Below, one piece after another: positions 38,445 through 49,602 of a stretch of 64,000 nucleotides of DNA. The notes below the pieces were generated by a model. That model had not been told where the DNA came from, did no database searches, and saw only the letters and a program-made list of their open reading frames with translations. The stretch comes from Centroberyx gerrardi (lineage: Eukaryota > Chordata > Actinopteri > Beryciformes > Berycidae). The stretch covers positions 23,469,784 to 23,533,783 of the forward strand of contig NC_136004.1 of the NCBI RefSeq assembly GCF_048128805.1, given 5' to 3'. Each line of letters opens with the position of its first letter. The first letter of the stretch is position 1. The position numbers were made by a program, and so were the translations under genes.

Positions 38445-38725
38445 CACACACACACACACGCACTGTGTATGTGTATGCGTGTATTCTAGCTCACCTTGTT
38501 GAAGTATTTGACCAGCAGCTCCGAGGCCTCAGATGGCGAGAGCTCCTTCAGTTTCCTGGTGACATCACAGAGGTGGGCGGGCTCAGCGCTGTGTGACTGA
38601 CAGGAGGAGGAGCCTGTGACTGACAGCTGCTTCTGTCTGTCCTGTATGGAGCGGTTTTTAAACTCCAGAGCAGCATCCAGAGCTTCTATAGCTTCCTCCA
38701 GCTGGAGCAGGGAATACTCCTCCTA

Positions 38726-38777
<52 letters not shown>

Positions 38778-39781
38778 TGAAAGTGAACATAAGTAAATGC
38801 ACAGTAATGAACATGCATGGACACAGTTGAACACATCAAGATCGAATGGTGTGGAAAAGGAAAGGCCTGTGACATGAGAGAAGATATGAAAACATGACAC
38901 TTTTCCAAACCTTTGCAACTCTAACATCTCAGGTGTTCAGCACTAATTTTTCAGTAACACACACACACACACATGTTCCTTTTCTCTGACCTGTGCAGTG
39001 AGCACTCGGTTGTCTTTCAGCTGTGCGTCCAGAGCGTCTCTCCTCTTTCTGAGTGCATCTCTCTCCTTCTCCAGCTCGTCTGTGGTGACTCCTCCGGTCT
39101 GCCCCGCCCTGCTGCTGCTCTCCAGCTGCTCCTCCAGGGTCTCCAGCCGCACCGACACACGCAGCAGATCCTGACTCAGAGCCTGGGACCCGGTCAGACA
39201 AAAAGCATATGCAAAGCCTTTAAAATATAGGCAATCAGACGCTTTTCAACTTTAATCTAATCACACAGTGGTCAAGTTATCCAAGACGACAATCAAATGA
39301 CTTTCTACTCCAAACCCTTAGTTGTCTCAATAAGCGGCTTTGCTTAATATTAAAGGTGTTGTCTTTATCCATGACTGTCATAGAAAAACACTTAGACTTG
39401 TCACATGATTTGCCAAGCATGTAACTAGTGCTAACCTAGTTTTCATAAATAACCTAGTTATTATAAAAAAAATAAAAAAAAAATGCAACATGCAACAATT
39501 TTCAAGATTTTACTTTGTTGCGGTTCATATAAGAAAATCATTTGAGAGAAATTCTGGGCAAAGGAGAAATGCTCACTAACAAGGATGTAAAAACATGTGC
39601 ACAAGATTTGAGAGAAACAAGCTTTTTATGGAAAATAAATGGGATATTTTAAGTAATGAAACATGGGACCAAAACTTTACATGTTCCATTCATATTTTTG
39701 TTCAGTATATATTCATTAGGTAGTACTCAAATACCTGTCAGACAGGGTAAAAATTCACTTACACAAAGTCACACATATGCA

Positions 39782-39820
<39 letters not shown>

Positions 39821-42800
39821 CTGACCTGACTGGAGCGTAGCCTCTTGGTCTCCAGGTTGTTTCTCTGCTGCAGACAGGCCTCCCTGCGCTGCAGCACCTC
39901 CTCTCGCCTCCTCAGCTCCTCCTCCAGCTCCTGCAGCTCTACTCGCCTCCACAGAGCCTGGTCCTCCTCCACCTCCAGCCAGCCTCTGTCATGTTCCTGC
40001 AGTGAGGACGAGGAGGAGGAGGAGGAGGGAGGAGTGTGAGGAGGGAGAAAAAGGAGCAAAAGAAGGAGGTGGAGGTGAAGGAGGGGGGAAATGACAGGAA
40101 GAAAAAGAAAAAGAGAAAGGAGAAGAGGTATTTACAGGAGGAGAGGCTGTATACCAAAGAAACACCAACAAAAAGGCTATTTTGGAGATAGTAAAAGTAA
40201 AAGGACCTTTTCAAAATTCATTATAATTCTAAATTTTAAAACATACTTTACCTTTTCTTTTGAGTCTTCATGGAGTTTGCTTTTCCAAACAGTAAAATCT
40301 TCTGCCCTTAGCTCCTATAAACAAAAGAGTATCAAACCATCCTTAACCAAAGGAGCTCTTAACGATTCACCTATCCTGAATGGCAGCTATTACATTCTCT
40401 ATAGGATCTGAGCGCTACACTATTTTATATTTCCCAAAGTGTCATTTGAGTAGAGTGTGTTGAGTGGTACATTATGAGCTGCTGTGTGCTTGATATGAAC
40501 ATTCAAAGAAGCAAATGTTTTGTGTGGGTGTCATGTTGTGTTGTTGCTTTAATACGTCCTTATTGCACTGACCAGACAGTGAGCTTGATGTGACTGAGTG
40601 CATTTCTAAACACTGTACAACAAACCCCATTCTGGTCCGGTTCTTCGGTGGTGCTGCTGGTCTGTCTCTGCTGCCCGAGGCTGGTCTGGAGCTGCGCTCT
40701 CTGCAGCCTCATATGCTGCAGGCTGCGGTGGAGCTCAGCTCGGGCCTGCTGGCTCTGCAGGGAGAGCCTCGCCAACACACCAGAGTCTCTGCCGCTACCG
40801 CTGTGCCTGCCATGTCTGTCCGCTGCTTGGGTCTCCTTGCCTGTCACACACAAACACACAAGACATGTAAAGATACAAATACGGATCAGGATCAGAGCAA
40901 GCACATGTGTGAATACTGCTTCAAAGGTTTTAACCGGCTATGGTGAATATGATTTATCTTTCTAGACACTGTGTCTGTCACATATCATCGCTGTGGGGTG
41001 GAAACCTTGCAACTTCAATTTTGGTTATTTTCATGCTTAAGCTTCAATTGAAGGATTGCATGCTCCTCTATAGGTTGAGAAAATTCTACAATCCTTGGGT
41101 TTATGAAACCTTTTCAAAAACAAGACAGATAAAGTTTTTCTTACTTCCTGAAAAGCTGACATTTGGAGATACAAGGTTTTCAGTTGACAGCAGCAATATG
41201 TACAAATACAGTGACAGACAGGTAGACGCACATACACAAACACACAACAATATTCACCTCTCAGATAAAAGAGCAATATCACCAAACAGAAATACACAGT
41301 TTGATTAAAAATACAAGCAGACACAGCCACAGTGGCAGACACACACATGTAATTATATAAACACACCAGTTTTGTCAAGCTCTTTGATGAGCTCCTCTTT
41401 CATGCGCATGTTGATTGACAGTTCCTGGATCCTTCTCTGAGTGACACTGGCTCTTAGTTTCGCCTTCCTCAGGCTGTACCGCTTGGCATCGATCTCCTTC
41501 GCCCCTGAGAGGAAATAATAACTGACAATGTGAAAAAGAAACAACTCCTTGGCCAGGATATAAAATAACTCCTTGGGAAGATACAGTCATGGGAGATTTG
41601 AAAGAGGATGACATTTCCCTTGTGACATGATATGCATTAGGCTTGGGCCGTATTGTGATATTTTCTGCAGTATCGCTTTATTATTATTATTATAATAACC
41701 AAGAAATTTGATGCAATTTTGAAGAAAAAAAACGAGAAAAAAAATATATATATTGCAATACGTATATTGCAATATTTTGGTGGGACAGCATCACGATATT
41801 CAGTTTTGGATATCGGATATAGTTATTGGATAGCTTATATTATGCATCCTTATTGTTAACTACTAGACTGCAGGGGGACATTGAGGAGAAAATAAAAAAA
41901 TAAATAAAAAAAAACACTGTACACAGTGAAGCAGTATGCACAGCATGCAGCAGAATGGGCTTAATTAGCTGAACAATTGAGTACCTGGTTGAATTTATTT
42001 GGTCACAAAAAAAGACAAAAAAAATATGTCATTCATACTGGAAGCGAGCTTCCCATGTAGAATGTAAACATCAGTACAATTTTGGAAAGTATCTTGGATC
42101 TTACTTTCATTATGTGACCAAAGGAGGCAAAAATGGGGAGGTATATCTGTCTAGTTGGCCCAGTGGGATATGGCCTTACACTCAAAGATATTCAGGTACC
42201 TGTGGCTAGCTGGGGCTGCGGAGCTAACTGGATTTCCTTCTTAGAGTTCTGCTCTAGTCCAGCGCTGTTCTGTTTCTGAGCCGATGTCTTCTGTCGGCTC
42301 GTCCATGTGCGGTTCAAAGAACGCCTGTTGTGACATTACAGTACTTGATTAGACAGATTATTCCAGAGTTAACTCACTTTTGAGAGGAAACAGAATTAGA
42401 TACATGAAAGATTATGATTTTGTGTGAACTTGTTACACACTTAATCTGACATGTAGAGTGAATTTCCAATGACGATATATCAAAAATGGTTTGAACATTG
42501 AGGATTCTGAAATTAAGTCTTTATTGAACTTAATCCTTGTGATACTGTTTTTATTTTGTGAAACAAAAGCAAAACATTAGCAAAAAATGTATGTCTTAAA
42601 GGGTACTGGCTGAAATTGTGTTTGTTGCAATGAATTATTGGTGGCTTGAAAAAGAACCAGTAGGTTTGTATTGTACAGGCTCTCACCTAAATCCCATTTT
42701 GCCCTCATTGTCATCATCCTCCTCCTCCTCCTCTTGATCCCTGTCTTTGCTCTCCGCCTGCTGTTTTATGAATGGGCAGTACACCTCGTCTTTCTCTTCA

Positions 42801-42881
42801 ATCTCAGCCAGCAGGAGATGACCACGCATCTTAAAGGCTGCCAACACCCTCTCCAGTGAATAGGCTGGGGGACTGGTGTGG

Positions 42882-42912
<31 letters not shown>

Positions 42913-45900
42913 GAACCGCATACACGCATTCGCACATACATGCATGTATACATACAAAAATATACACAAACACGCACAAAAGAGCATGCATACACATACA
43001 CATTTGAGTTCAGGTACACAAAAAATAAGGATGCAGTCAGACACAAAAACATAAATTACACAATGAGAAAATACAGATAAAATGCAAATGTGACAGTCTG
43101 ACGTGAAATATTGGTGAAAACAGCTGTCTTCAAAATTTTGGATGATTGGATGATGATGATTAGCAACAGGCACAGTCCAAATATGGTAGCTTTTCCTGCA
43201 TATCTCCTGTCTTATATGAGGAACTCATGTATGTCACTTAAGTTTGCAGCCTGGCATGGTTGGCAAAAGTCACTAGAAAGACTCAAGTGCAACTGGGGAC
43301 AAACACACCAACTCAGACAGACTCAGACAGAAACAAATGTTGCTGTCGCCTACCTTCCTGGCAGGCCCGTGGCCACAGCTGTGTCTGATGAGGGGGACAC
43401 TGTGCGGTCTCCTGGCCGAGTTCCCAGAAGCCCCTGCTTCCACTGATGGCCCTGAGGTTGCACCCCTAAAGGTCATGAGGTCGCTGCGAAGACGATCGAT
43501 CAGAATCTGCTGGTCTACCAGTTGTTCAGTCTGAAGATATTCGCACCCACACATATACACATAAAGTGAAATAACAATGGAACTGTTCCAAAAACTATGA
43601 AAGGTAGCACATCTCAAATTTCCAAGTCAAGGAGGACAAAATACTAACATTTCATAATGACACAATGGAATTGTGTCATTAATGCAATTAAATGCAGGGA
43701 AGATTTTGAAGAACTTTAAATACACAATTGACAATGATACCTATAATTAGAAGTAGTTTTTCATTATACTTTTTCAGTCTACTATTTTACCTACTTTCAT
43801 TTTGTCCTATTTGCAGATCCCCATCAACACTGAAGGTATCACTTTTTCTCTGCTTAAAAAGCAGTCTGTCACCTGCATTAGGGGCTACACACTGCCAGAA
43901 TTTGGTAGTGACAACCGAATTTATGAATGAGAGTGAATCGCATATATCTGGTACACACTGGAGCAAACTGGAGTAAAGTAACTAGACTGTGTATGCACGG
44001 GTAAGAGGAGTCACTCCACTCCTCCAATCTTGCGATGAATGTAATGTCTGTAACCATAGTAACGTTTACTTCTGACCAATATGGCGGCTACCATTGCCTG
44101 TATTTTCAGTTTACTTGACACCAGTAACCAGAGGCGTCAATTTATTCATACGATCTTAATAAACCGCCACTGACCGCGTCGTCACATCCACAGCATGGAC
44201 TTGATACTTGACTTGATACGCAACATTTGGCCCGACTCAAGACGGCAGAACTGGTAGGAACAACCGCAATGTTGAGGAAACAGACTGGATAGAAAATTTG
44301 AGATTGTCTCACAACGCTTACCTCCGTCACTTTCAAAATAACGATGATAATGTTACGTATTACGTAACGTAACGAGTGTTGCGCTTTACGTCACGTAACA
44401 ACCAGTTGTCCCGTCCGGTTCTGGACTCTTCTAACCGAACTGTGTGTGAACTTAACAGGATTAAGCACCCCAATGAGGAGTGACAACAGTATTTAGTTGC
44501 AGTGTGTACGTAAGTCTCCTCACCTGTATACGAGTACGCTCCCTCTCTTCCTGTAAGGCCTGGAGGTGGGTTTTGTTCTCTTGGAGAAGTGTCTCTACTT
44601 CCTTCTGTAGCTGCTGCAGCGCCTCATCTTTCTGTTCCAACACTTGTTCTTCTATGGCGAGAGTCTCCTAAAAGAGAGAAAGAAAGAGAGAGAGAGAGAG
44701 AGAAACGTATGATGTGATAGCTTCCTCCTTGAGCATATACCAAACAGACAGATGTGGAAAATAAAATAGACACTCAAAAGTTAGATTTTGTTGTTAAAAT
44801 CAACTTTGAATGTCACAGAAACGGAAAACTCAATGTTATGTGGACCAAACAAACCCAACAAATACCTTTCTATGATACAAAATTGTGTCCTTGTACTCAC
44901 ACATAGCATATGCTATCAAGTTTTTATTTTCTTCACCTTGTCTTGTTGATATTTCATGATGGGTTCAGCAGCCCCAGTTTTCCCATTTTAAGAAGTCATA
45001 GCTTCATTGTCCACCTAGCTAACTTGATCCAATGCATCCATTGCTTTTAATTGCATGATCTTTTCTCTCAGGCCCTCAGGAGAAAATCCTAACAATGTAA
45101 TTCAACTAACATAACAATTCAATTAACATAACTTTTATCCACTGAAACTCAAAAAATGTTGTGTCTTTAAATAACACTGTGAGAAATTGAGAGGGTTCAC
45201 CAAATTATATAATTTATAGAGATTATAAGCAAAAGTTACTGTAGCTAAAAAGGAATATCCATTCTCTGGTTTATTACTCCCAAATTCGTATTTTATTGAC
45301 CAATTCCCACCAATTTATGAATGGAAGGAACATTCGAGAGCTTTAACAGTAAGCTGACATTTCTTTTTCAGCTGTGACCTTACCTGGCATTTGTTAAGTT
45401 CTCGTCTGAGCTGTAATATGGTGACATGGTGGGGTTGGTCTCCTTCCACTTCTAGAGAGTCTTTATCATCAGTTTGATGTGAGTGATTGACAGCTGTCAG
45501 TCTCTCCTGCCAGTCATGCAGTCGCTGCCTAAACGAGGGACTGAGGGTGGATATAGAGGTAGAGAAATCCTCCAGTAGAGCTGCAGCTTCCTGGGCCAGG
45601 AGGCGGTACTGTGGCGGTTCCTCTTGGCTCCCCTTCCTGTCTGGGTCAGACTTCCTGTCAGATACCCTCATCTGATTGGCCTGTTTGAAGCCGTCCTCCT
45701 CCCCCCCGGCCCTTCCCCCTGTCTTCTCCCTCTCTCTCTCCATCTCTCTCTCCTTCTCTTTCAGCAGCTCTCTCAGCGTCTGCACTTCATATTCCAGCTC
45801 CCCTAGTCGAGCCTCCCCGGGGTCCCAGGTTGTAGCGGGACAGGATTTAACCTCTGTGCGGGAACATGCTGCTCTGGGACGGTTGCGTACATGACGCGCC

Positions 45901-47875
45901 CTGGCCGCAAACTGCAAGACACTCAGAGTCTCGGCCACGCTGTGGTGGGAGGGGCTTACGCACGCCACCATCAGCGTGTGGGCGGTGCCTCCCAATGAGT
46001 CGCGGAGGAGACGGGTGATCTTCGCATCACGGTACGGTATGTGCGCACTGCTGCTGCTGTTGCCACGACGATTTCGGCCAGGATCAGAGAGGGCGCGGAT
46101 GACGTTGCCCAGCGCCAGCAGGCCAGTGTTGATATAGACAGACTCTTTGAGCCTGGTCCCAGTGTTGCCTGTTTTTCCAGCACGCTCCGAACCTGCCAGG
46201 TCCACCAGGTGGAGTTTGGAGGAGCGTACTGAGTTTAAGGAGGAGCTGTTGTCATGGCAGCGCTGGGTGAGCTGCAGGGTGAGGATGGCGTGAGAGCGAC
46301 TGGAGTGCTCGTTCATTCCCGTGGTGCCGGTGTGGCGCAGGGTGTTGCCCGCCTCTAGGATGCCGAGGAGCTCCTCTGCTGAGGTGACCACCAGCTCTTT
46401 GGCTCCCACCACCACTGGAAACACAAGCACACAATGATGGTACTCCAAATCCATTTTAATGAAACACAAACACAGTAAGTCACAATATTAAAACTTCCAT
46501 CAGTAAACACTAATCAAATATACTCAGCACAACACAGAGTCAAGTCTTATCGTATTACCATTGTTTCCTCATCCTCTCTGAGATGAGTTCATTCCATTAA
46601 AACTCTCAATACATCATCAAGGGTGAAAGCAATGGCAGTGGCATACAGGCAACAACTTTGTGAGGCAGTGATGGGCTATTCCTTCAGCAGGAATGGAGGT
46701 TGGATATGAGGACAAAATCCACATAGGTAACACAGTGGGCAATAACGCTATAATTAAAAAGATAAGAATTGTTGACAAACTTGGCAATATGTGTTGCTTG
46801 AAAATAGGTGCATCATTGCCTTTTGAAGAACTCCCATAACCTACTTGTCTTTCCTCTATCATCCTCCCTCATGTACAATTCATGTGAAATACACATACAG
46901 GTCCACATTTTATCAAAACTGACTGCCAAAAATGCTGTCCAGTCTCATTACCTGTGTTCCCCCTGTCGTCCTCTCTAATGTGCAGCTCTTTGTGATTGGT
47001 GTGGAGCTCCAGCAGGTCTCGCAGCTCCTCCCTGTACAGCTCCATGTATGAGACCCGCACTGTGGCCTGCACACCCCCACTCCTCTGCCTCTTCTCCCCC
47101 AGCAGCGAGAACACATCCTGGGCCACGCGGTCGATAATGCCCCCCTCCTCGTCTGAGAGAGATGCTGGAGGGGAGAGGCATGGGGAGAGGCATGACCAGA
47201 GAGTGAAATATCAGAATAAGGTCTGGTGAGGCCAGCCATTAGAGTTCAGACTGTTCAACTCATTCCTGTATGGATGACAATCAAATAGAGTGGTTGCCCC
47301 TGGTACAGTTCAGCTGTCATGTATAACAATGGGGCAACAGCAGACTAAGGGCACTGCACCCAAACTGCTGCTCAGTGGCCAGCAATACAAAACTAAGGTA
47401 CTGGCAGCTTCCATGTGTTAATGCCTGCATCCTTCCTAAGTTTGCTACAGGTAAAAGCTGACAGACTGGAAGTTAAAGGTCCAGTAGATTTGAGGTAGAG
47501 GCACCAGATCAGCTGCTGCCTTACAGTAAATAGGTTTCCACTACATGGTTTCCACTTCTGCTCCAGCAACTTACCGACGTGCCCTCCTCCTAGTGTGTAT
47601 GTCTTGCCTGACCCGGTTTGCCCATAGGCGAAGACTGTGGCGTTGTAGCCGTCGACGAGGGACTCCACCAGCGGCTGGACGCAGGACTCGTACACCTCGT
47701 CCTGGCTGTCTGTCGGCCCAAACGCGTGGTCGAAGGAGAAGGCCCGGTCTGTCCCGAGCATCACCTGCGCGGTGTCCGGTACCACTCGCACGCACACTCG
47801 GTGGTTGTGGAGAACTTCTTTGGGAAGCAAGGGGCGGATCCGGACCGCCACCCGGACACACACCTCGCTCATCAT
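35587..47875 (-). CDS. kif27: Kinesin-like protein KIF27 (kinesin-4, KIF7/Costal2 relative)
   Basis: Fifteen coding exons on the minus strand: 47875-47575, 47164-46952, 46414-45384, 44667-44524, 43530-43354, 42883-42687, 42324-42200, 41504-41367, 40840-40626, 40314-40252, 39996-39826, 39182-38991, 38722-38495, 37011-36813 and 36218-35587 (4026 nt, 1341 aa; human about 1401). The N-terminal motor has GQTGSGKT at 85-92, NEHSSRSHA at 206-214 and DLAGSER at 243-249. Then come long coiled coils (HVTILQLRRELNKCQ, IHTSPPAYSLERVLA, INMRMKEELIKELDKT, LETKRLRSSQ, LLVKYFNK) and a conserved tail, LSRRELRQIS...DSIEMAR. KIF27 works with STK36/Fused in building motile cilia. A short T/H/Q-rich stretch at about 1177-1273 and an apparent gap of about 90 residues near residue 848 are unusual. 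An RFX X-box lies about 300 bp upstream. Confidence 0.93.
36221..36247. repeat. (CA)n at the kif27 exon 15 acceptor
   Basis: In gene sense this is a UG repeat ending TGTGTAG|AAGGCGG, so the repeat itself replaces the polypyrimidine tract. Confidence 0.9.
37120..37760. repeat. Purine-rich GGGAGGA simple sequence in kif27 intron 13
   Basis: Several imperfect AGGGAGGAGG/GAGAGAAG blocks (37240-37330, 37395-37450, 37605-37670) are separated by unique sequence and partly repeated copies of an ACCTGGAGAG phrase that resembles the exon 14 acceptor. No exon is readable. Confidence 0.5.
38408..38461. repeat. (CA)n downstream of the kif27 exon 13 donor
   Basis: UG repeat in gene sense, about 33 nt into the intron. 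Confidence 0.9.
38726..38774. repeat. (CA)n at the kif27 exon 13 acceptor
   Basis: About 49 bp. In gene sense a UG repeat runs into TGTCTAG|GAGGAG. Confidence 0.92.
39783..39818. repeat. (CA)n just after the kif27 exon 11 donor
   Basis: In gene sense CAG|GTCAGCC is followed at once by a UG repeat of about 36 nt. Confidence 0.92.
41637..41850. mobile_element. hAT-like MITE, diverged
   Basis: Starts TAGGCTTGGGCCGTATTGTGATAT and contains TATTGCAATACGTATATTGCAATATTTTGGTGGGAC and CACGATATTCAG. These are typical of the TAGGGCTGGGCGATAT family in fish. The right boundary and duplication are unclear. It lies in kif27 intron 7. Confidence 0.5.
42885..42912. repeat. (CA)n at the kif27 exon 6 acceptor
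   Basis: In gene sense the intron ends (TG)nTGTAG|ATCCAC with no other pyrimidine tract. Confidence 0.92.
44672..44704. repeat. (GA)n upstream of kif27 exon 4
   Basis: Short GA tract. In gene sense it is a CT-rich pyrimidine tract feeding the exon 4 acceptor. Confidence 0.85.
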
Positions 47876-48172
47876 GACGATGGAAATATGTTTAGGTTTG
47901 CTAATGTTAATGCATTTCTACGATGTTTCGCTTTCATCACGTTCTCTGTATAAGTGCGGCAGCAGCATCTCTTGTAGAGTTCAGGTGAAACTTCTTATTT
48001 GCTGTCAAAAAGTTGTTGAAATTGTGTGAGCCAGCATACAAGTTGGATCTGCGTTTCCTTGTGATCCACAGATGCCAAAAACAAAACGTCTGATATTTCC
48101 TTTCTCTTGTTTACCGTTGTCATTTAGTGTGTTGTTAACTTTGTCCCATCTCCCGTTTGTTGACGCTGCCCC

Positions 48173-48186
48173 GTTGCCCGGGAAAC
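48173..48186. promoter_or_regulatory. RFX X-box upstream of kif27
   Basis: GTTGCCCGGGAAAC fits the RFX site GTTGCC-N2-RGNAAC (one mismatch from the palindrome GTTGCCNNGGCAAC). It lies 298 bp upstream of the kif27 start codon in a GC-rich stretch. RFX factors drive ciliary genes, which suits this kinesin. Function is inferred. Confidence 0.5.
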
Positions 48187-48898
48187 CGCCGCCGCTATGC
48201 CAGCAGCAGTCAAGGAGAGCACGAGCAGGGAATTCAAGAGGAGTCAGGAAGCTAGTCCCAGTGGTAAACAAAGGCGACAGCGCCACCGTCAGATCGTTTC
48301 TTCAGCTTCTGACTGTTTCTTCTTCTTCTTCTGTTTCTTCTTCATCATCTTCTACTGTTTCTTCTTCATCATCTTCTACCGTTTCTTCTCCGTCCTCATC
48401 TCCTAAACTTCGGACCCTTACACATTTTGAGCTAGAGACTCTGTTCCAACTTTAAAATGTTCAGGTACTTGAGGAGATATGTGCAGATCTATTAAACTTT
48501 TTGATACTCCTTATACTTCTAAGTATTTAACTCCTTCATTATTCATTCATTTTTTCTATCCACTCGATCCACGAGAACTTTACACTGGCTGGTACTCCTG
48601 TGAAAACATACTGTAGTATCCAGGTCAGGAGCACACACAGCCAAGGACTCATTTTAGGACCTGGCCCATATAAAGACACACTGCTCTCAAGGTATGCAAT
48701 GTCAAGCGAGAATGGATGATGTGGAAATATGATTTCCCCTTATTCTTTTAAAATAAGAAACACAAACATCTTACATTTTCTTTTTGTTTACTTTTAATTA
48801 TCATTATTTATTTATTTATTTTTTATCAAATTATAAAACTAGTGTGGGCAGGACCAAAGTGTGTAGCACTGCAGAGTCTCTCAGTCCTTTTCAGGTGA

Positions 48899-49089
48899 CA
48901 GGGAGCCTAGTGGTTAGTGAGACCGTCCCATGAGTGCAAGTTCACAAGTTCAAATCCCTGTAACTGCAGACGCAGCCATGTGTCCTGTCAAAGTGTCCTT
49001 CAGATGGCACCAAACCACGACTTGCTCACTCATTCTAAGTCAGACTGGAAAAGCGTCGGCAAAATGCCTTAAATGTAAAAAAAAAAATC
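48899..49089 (+). mobile_element. tRNA-derived SINE in the qng1 3' UTR
   Basis: A tRNA-like head (GGGAGCCTAGTGGTTAGTGAGACC) carries a B box AGTTCAAATCC at 48947-48957. The CTGGAAAAGCGTCGGCAAAATGCCTTAAATGTAAAA tail and A-run (to 49089) are typical of a teleost SINE family. It is antisense to qng1. Confidence 0.72.
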
Positions 49090-49314
49090 CATCTCAACAC
49101 CAGTAAACACTTTTTGTCACTGGAGACAGGCGATAGTGCTACTACCATCAAGGGCAAGCTACATTTGAACCAAACTAAACCAGTTTACATTATAACGAGA
49201 GAGAAGCTTATTCTATATCAGCTAACTGGCACAGGGAGCTGCTTGGCTTCATCCCAGGGAGAGGCACTGCTGCCCGGGCCTGACACTGAGAACGTACTGC
49301 TGCCAGCCAGCTGG

Positions 49315-49567
49315 TCAGTAGTAAATACAGCGCGTGTGGTGTATGGGGATGTGGGCCATCTCTTTATGGTGCTGCTTGGCGTAAGGCCAGAGGTAGAAGT
49401 CGATGACTGCAGAGTTGATGTTGCAGGTCTGTCCGTCTCTCTCCTGCACCAGCTTGCACAGGTGGGCTTGGATCAGCTCCACTGACCAAATAGAGCAACC
49501 GCGGATCTCAACCTCTCTCCTGTCCCCCGAGTTCAGCAGCTCACCTGGGAGGGAGGGAGGGAGAGAG

Positions 49568-49602
<35 letters not shown>

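Larger units (their letters stand above)
47876..49314. other. kif27 promoter and qng1 3' region
   Basis: 47876-48300 is the kif27 5' flank, including an X-box. 48310-48410 is a TTC/CTT-rich low-complexity tract that mimics a Phe/Ser-rich reading frame. 48807-48820 holds overlapping reverse-strand AATAAA signals, the likely qng1 poly(A) site. 48899-49089 is a SINE within the qng1 3' UTR. Confidence 0.55.

Noticed and set aside
47545-47953. Two plus-strand frames opposite kif27 exon 1
   Set aside because: GC-rich antisense frames; the minus strand has an unmistakable kinesin motor start.
48072-48455. 127-codon plus-strand frame with Ser/Phe runs
   Set aside because: Its second half is a TTC/CTT simple repeat, and the first half overlaps the kif27 promoter; no homology seen.
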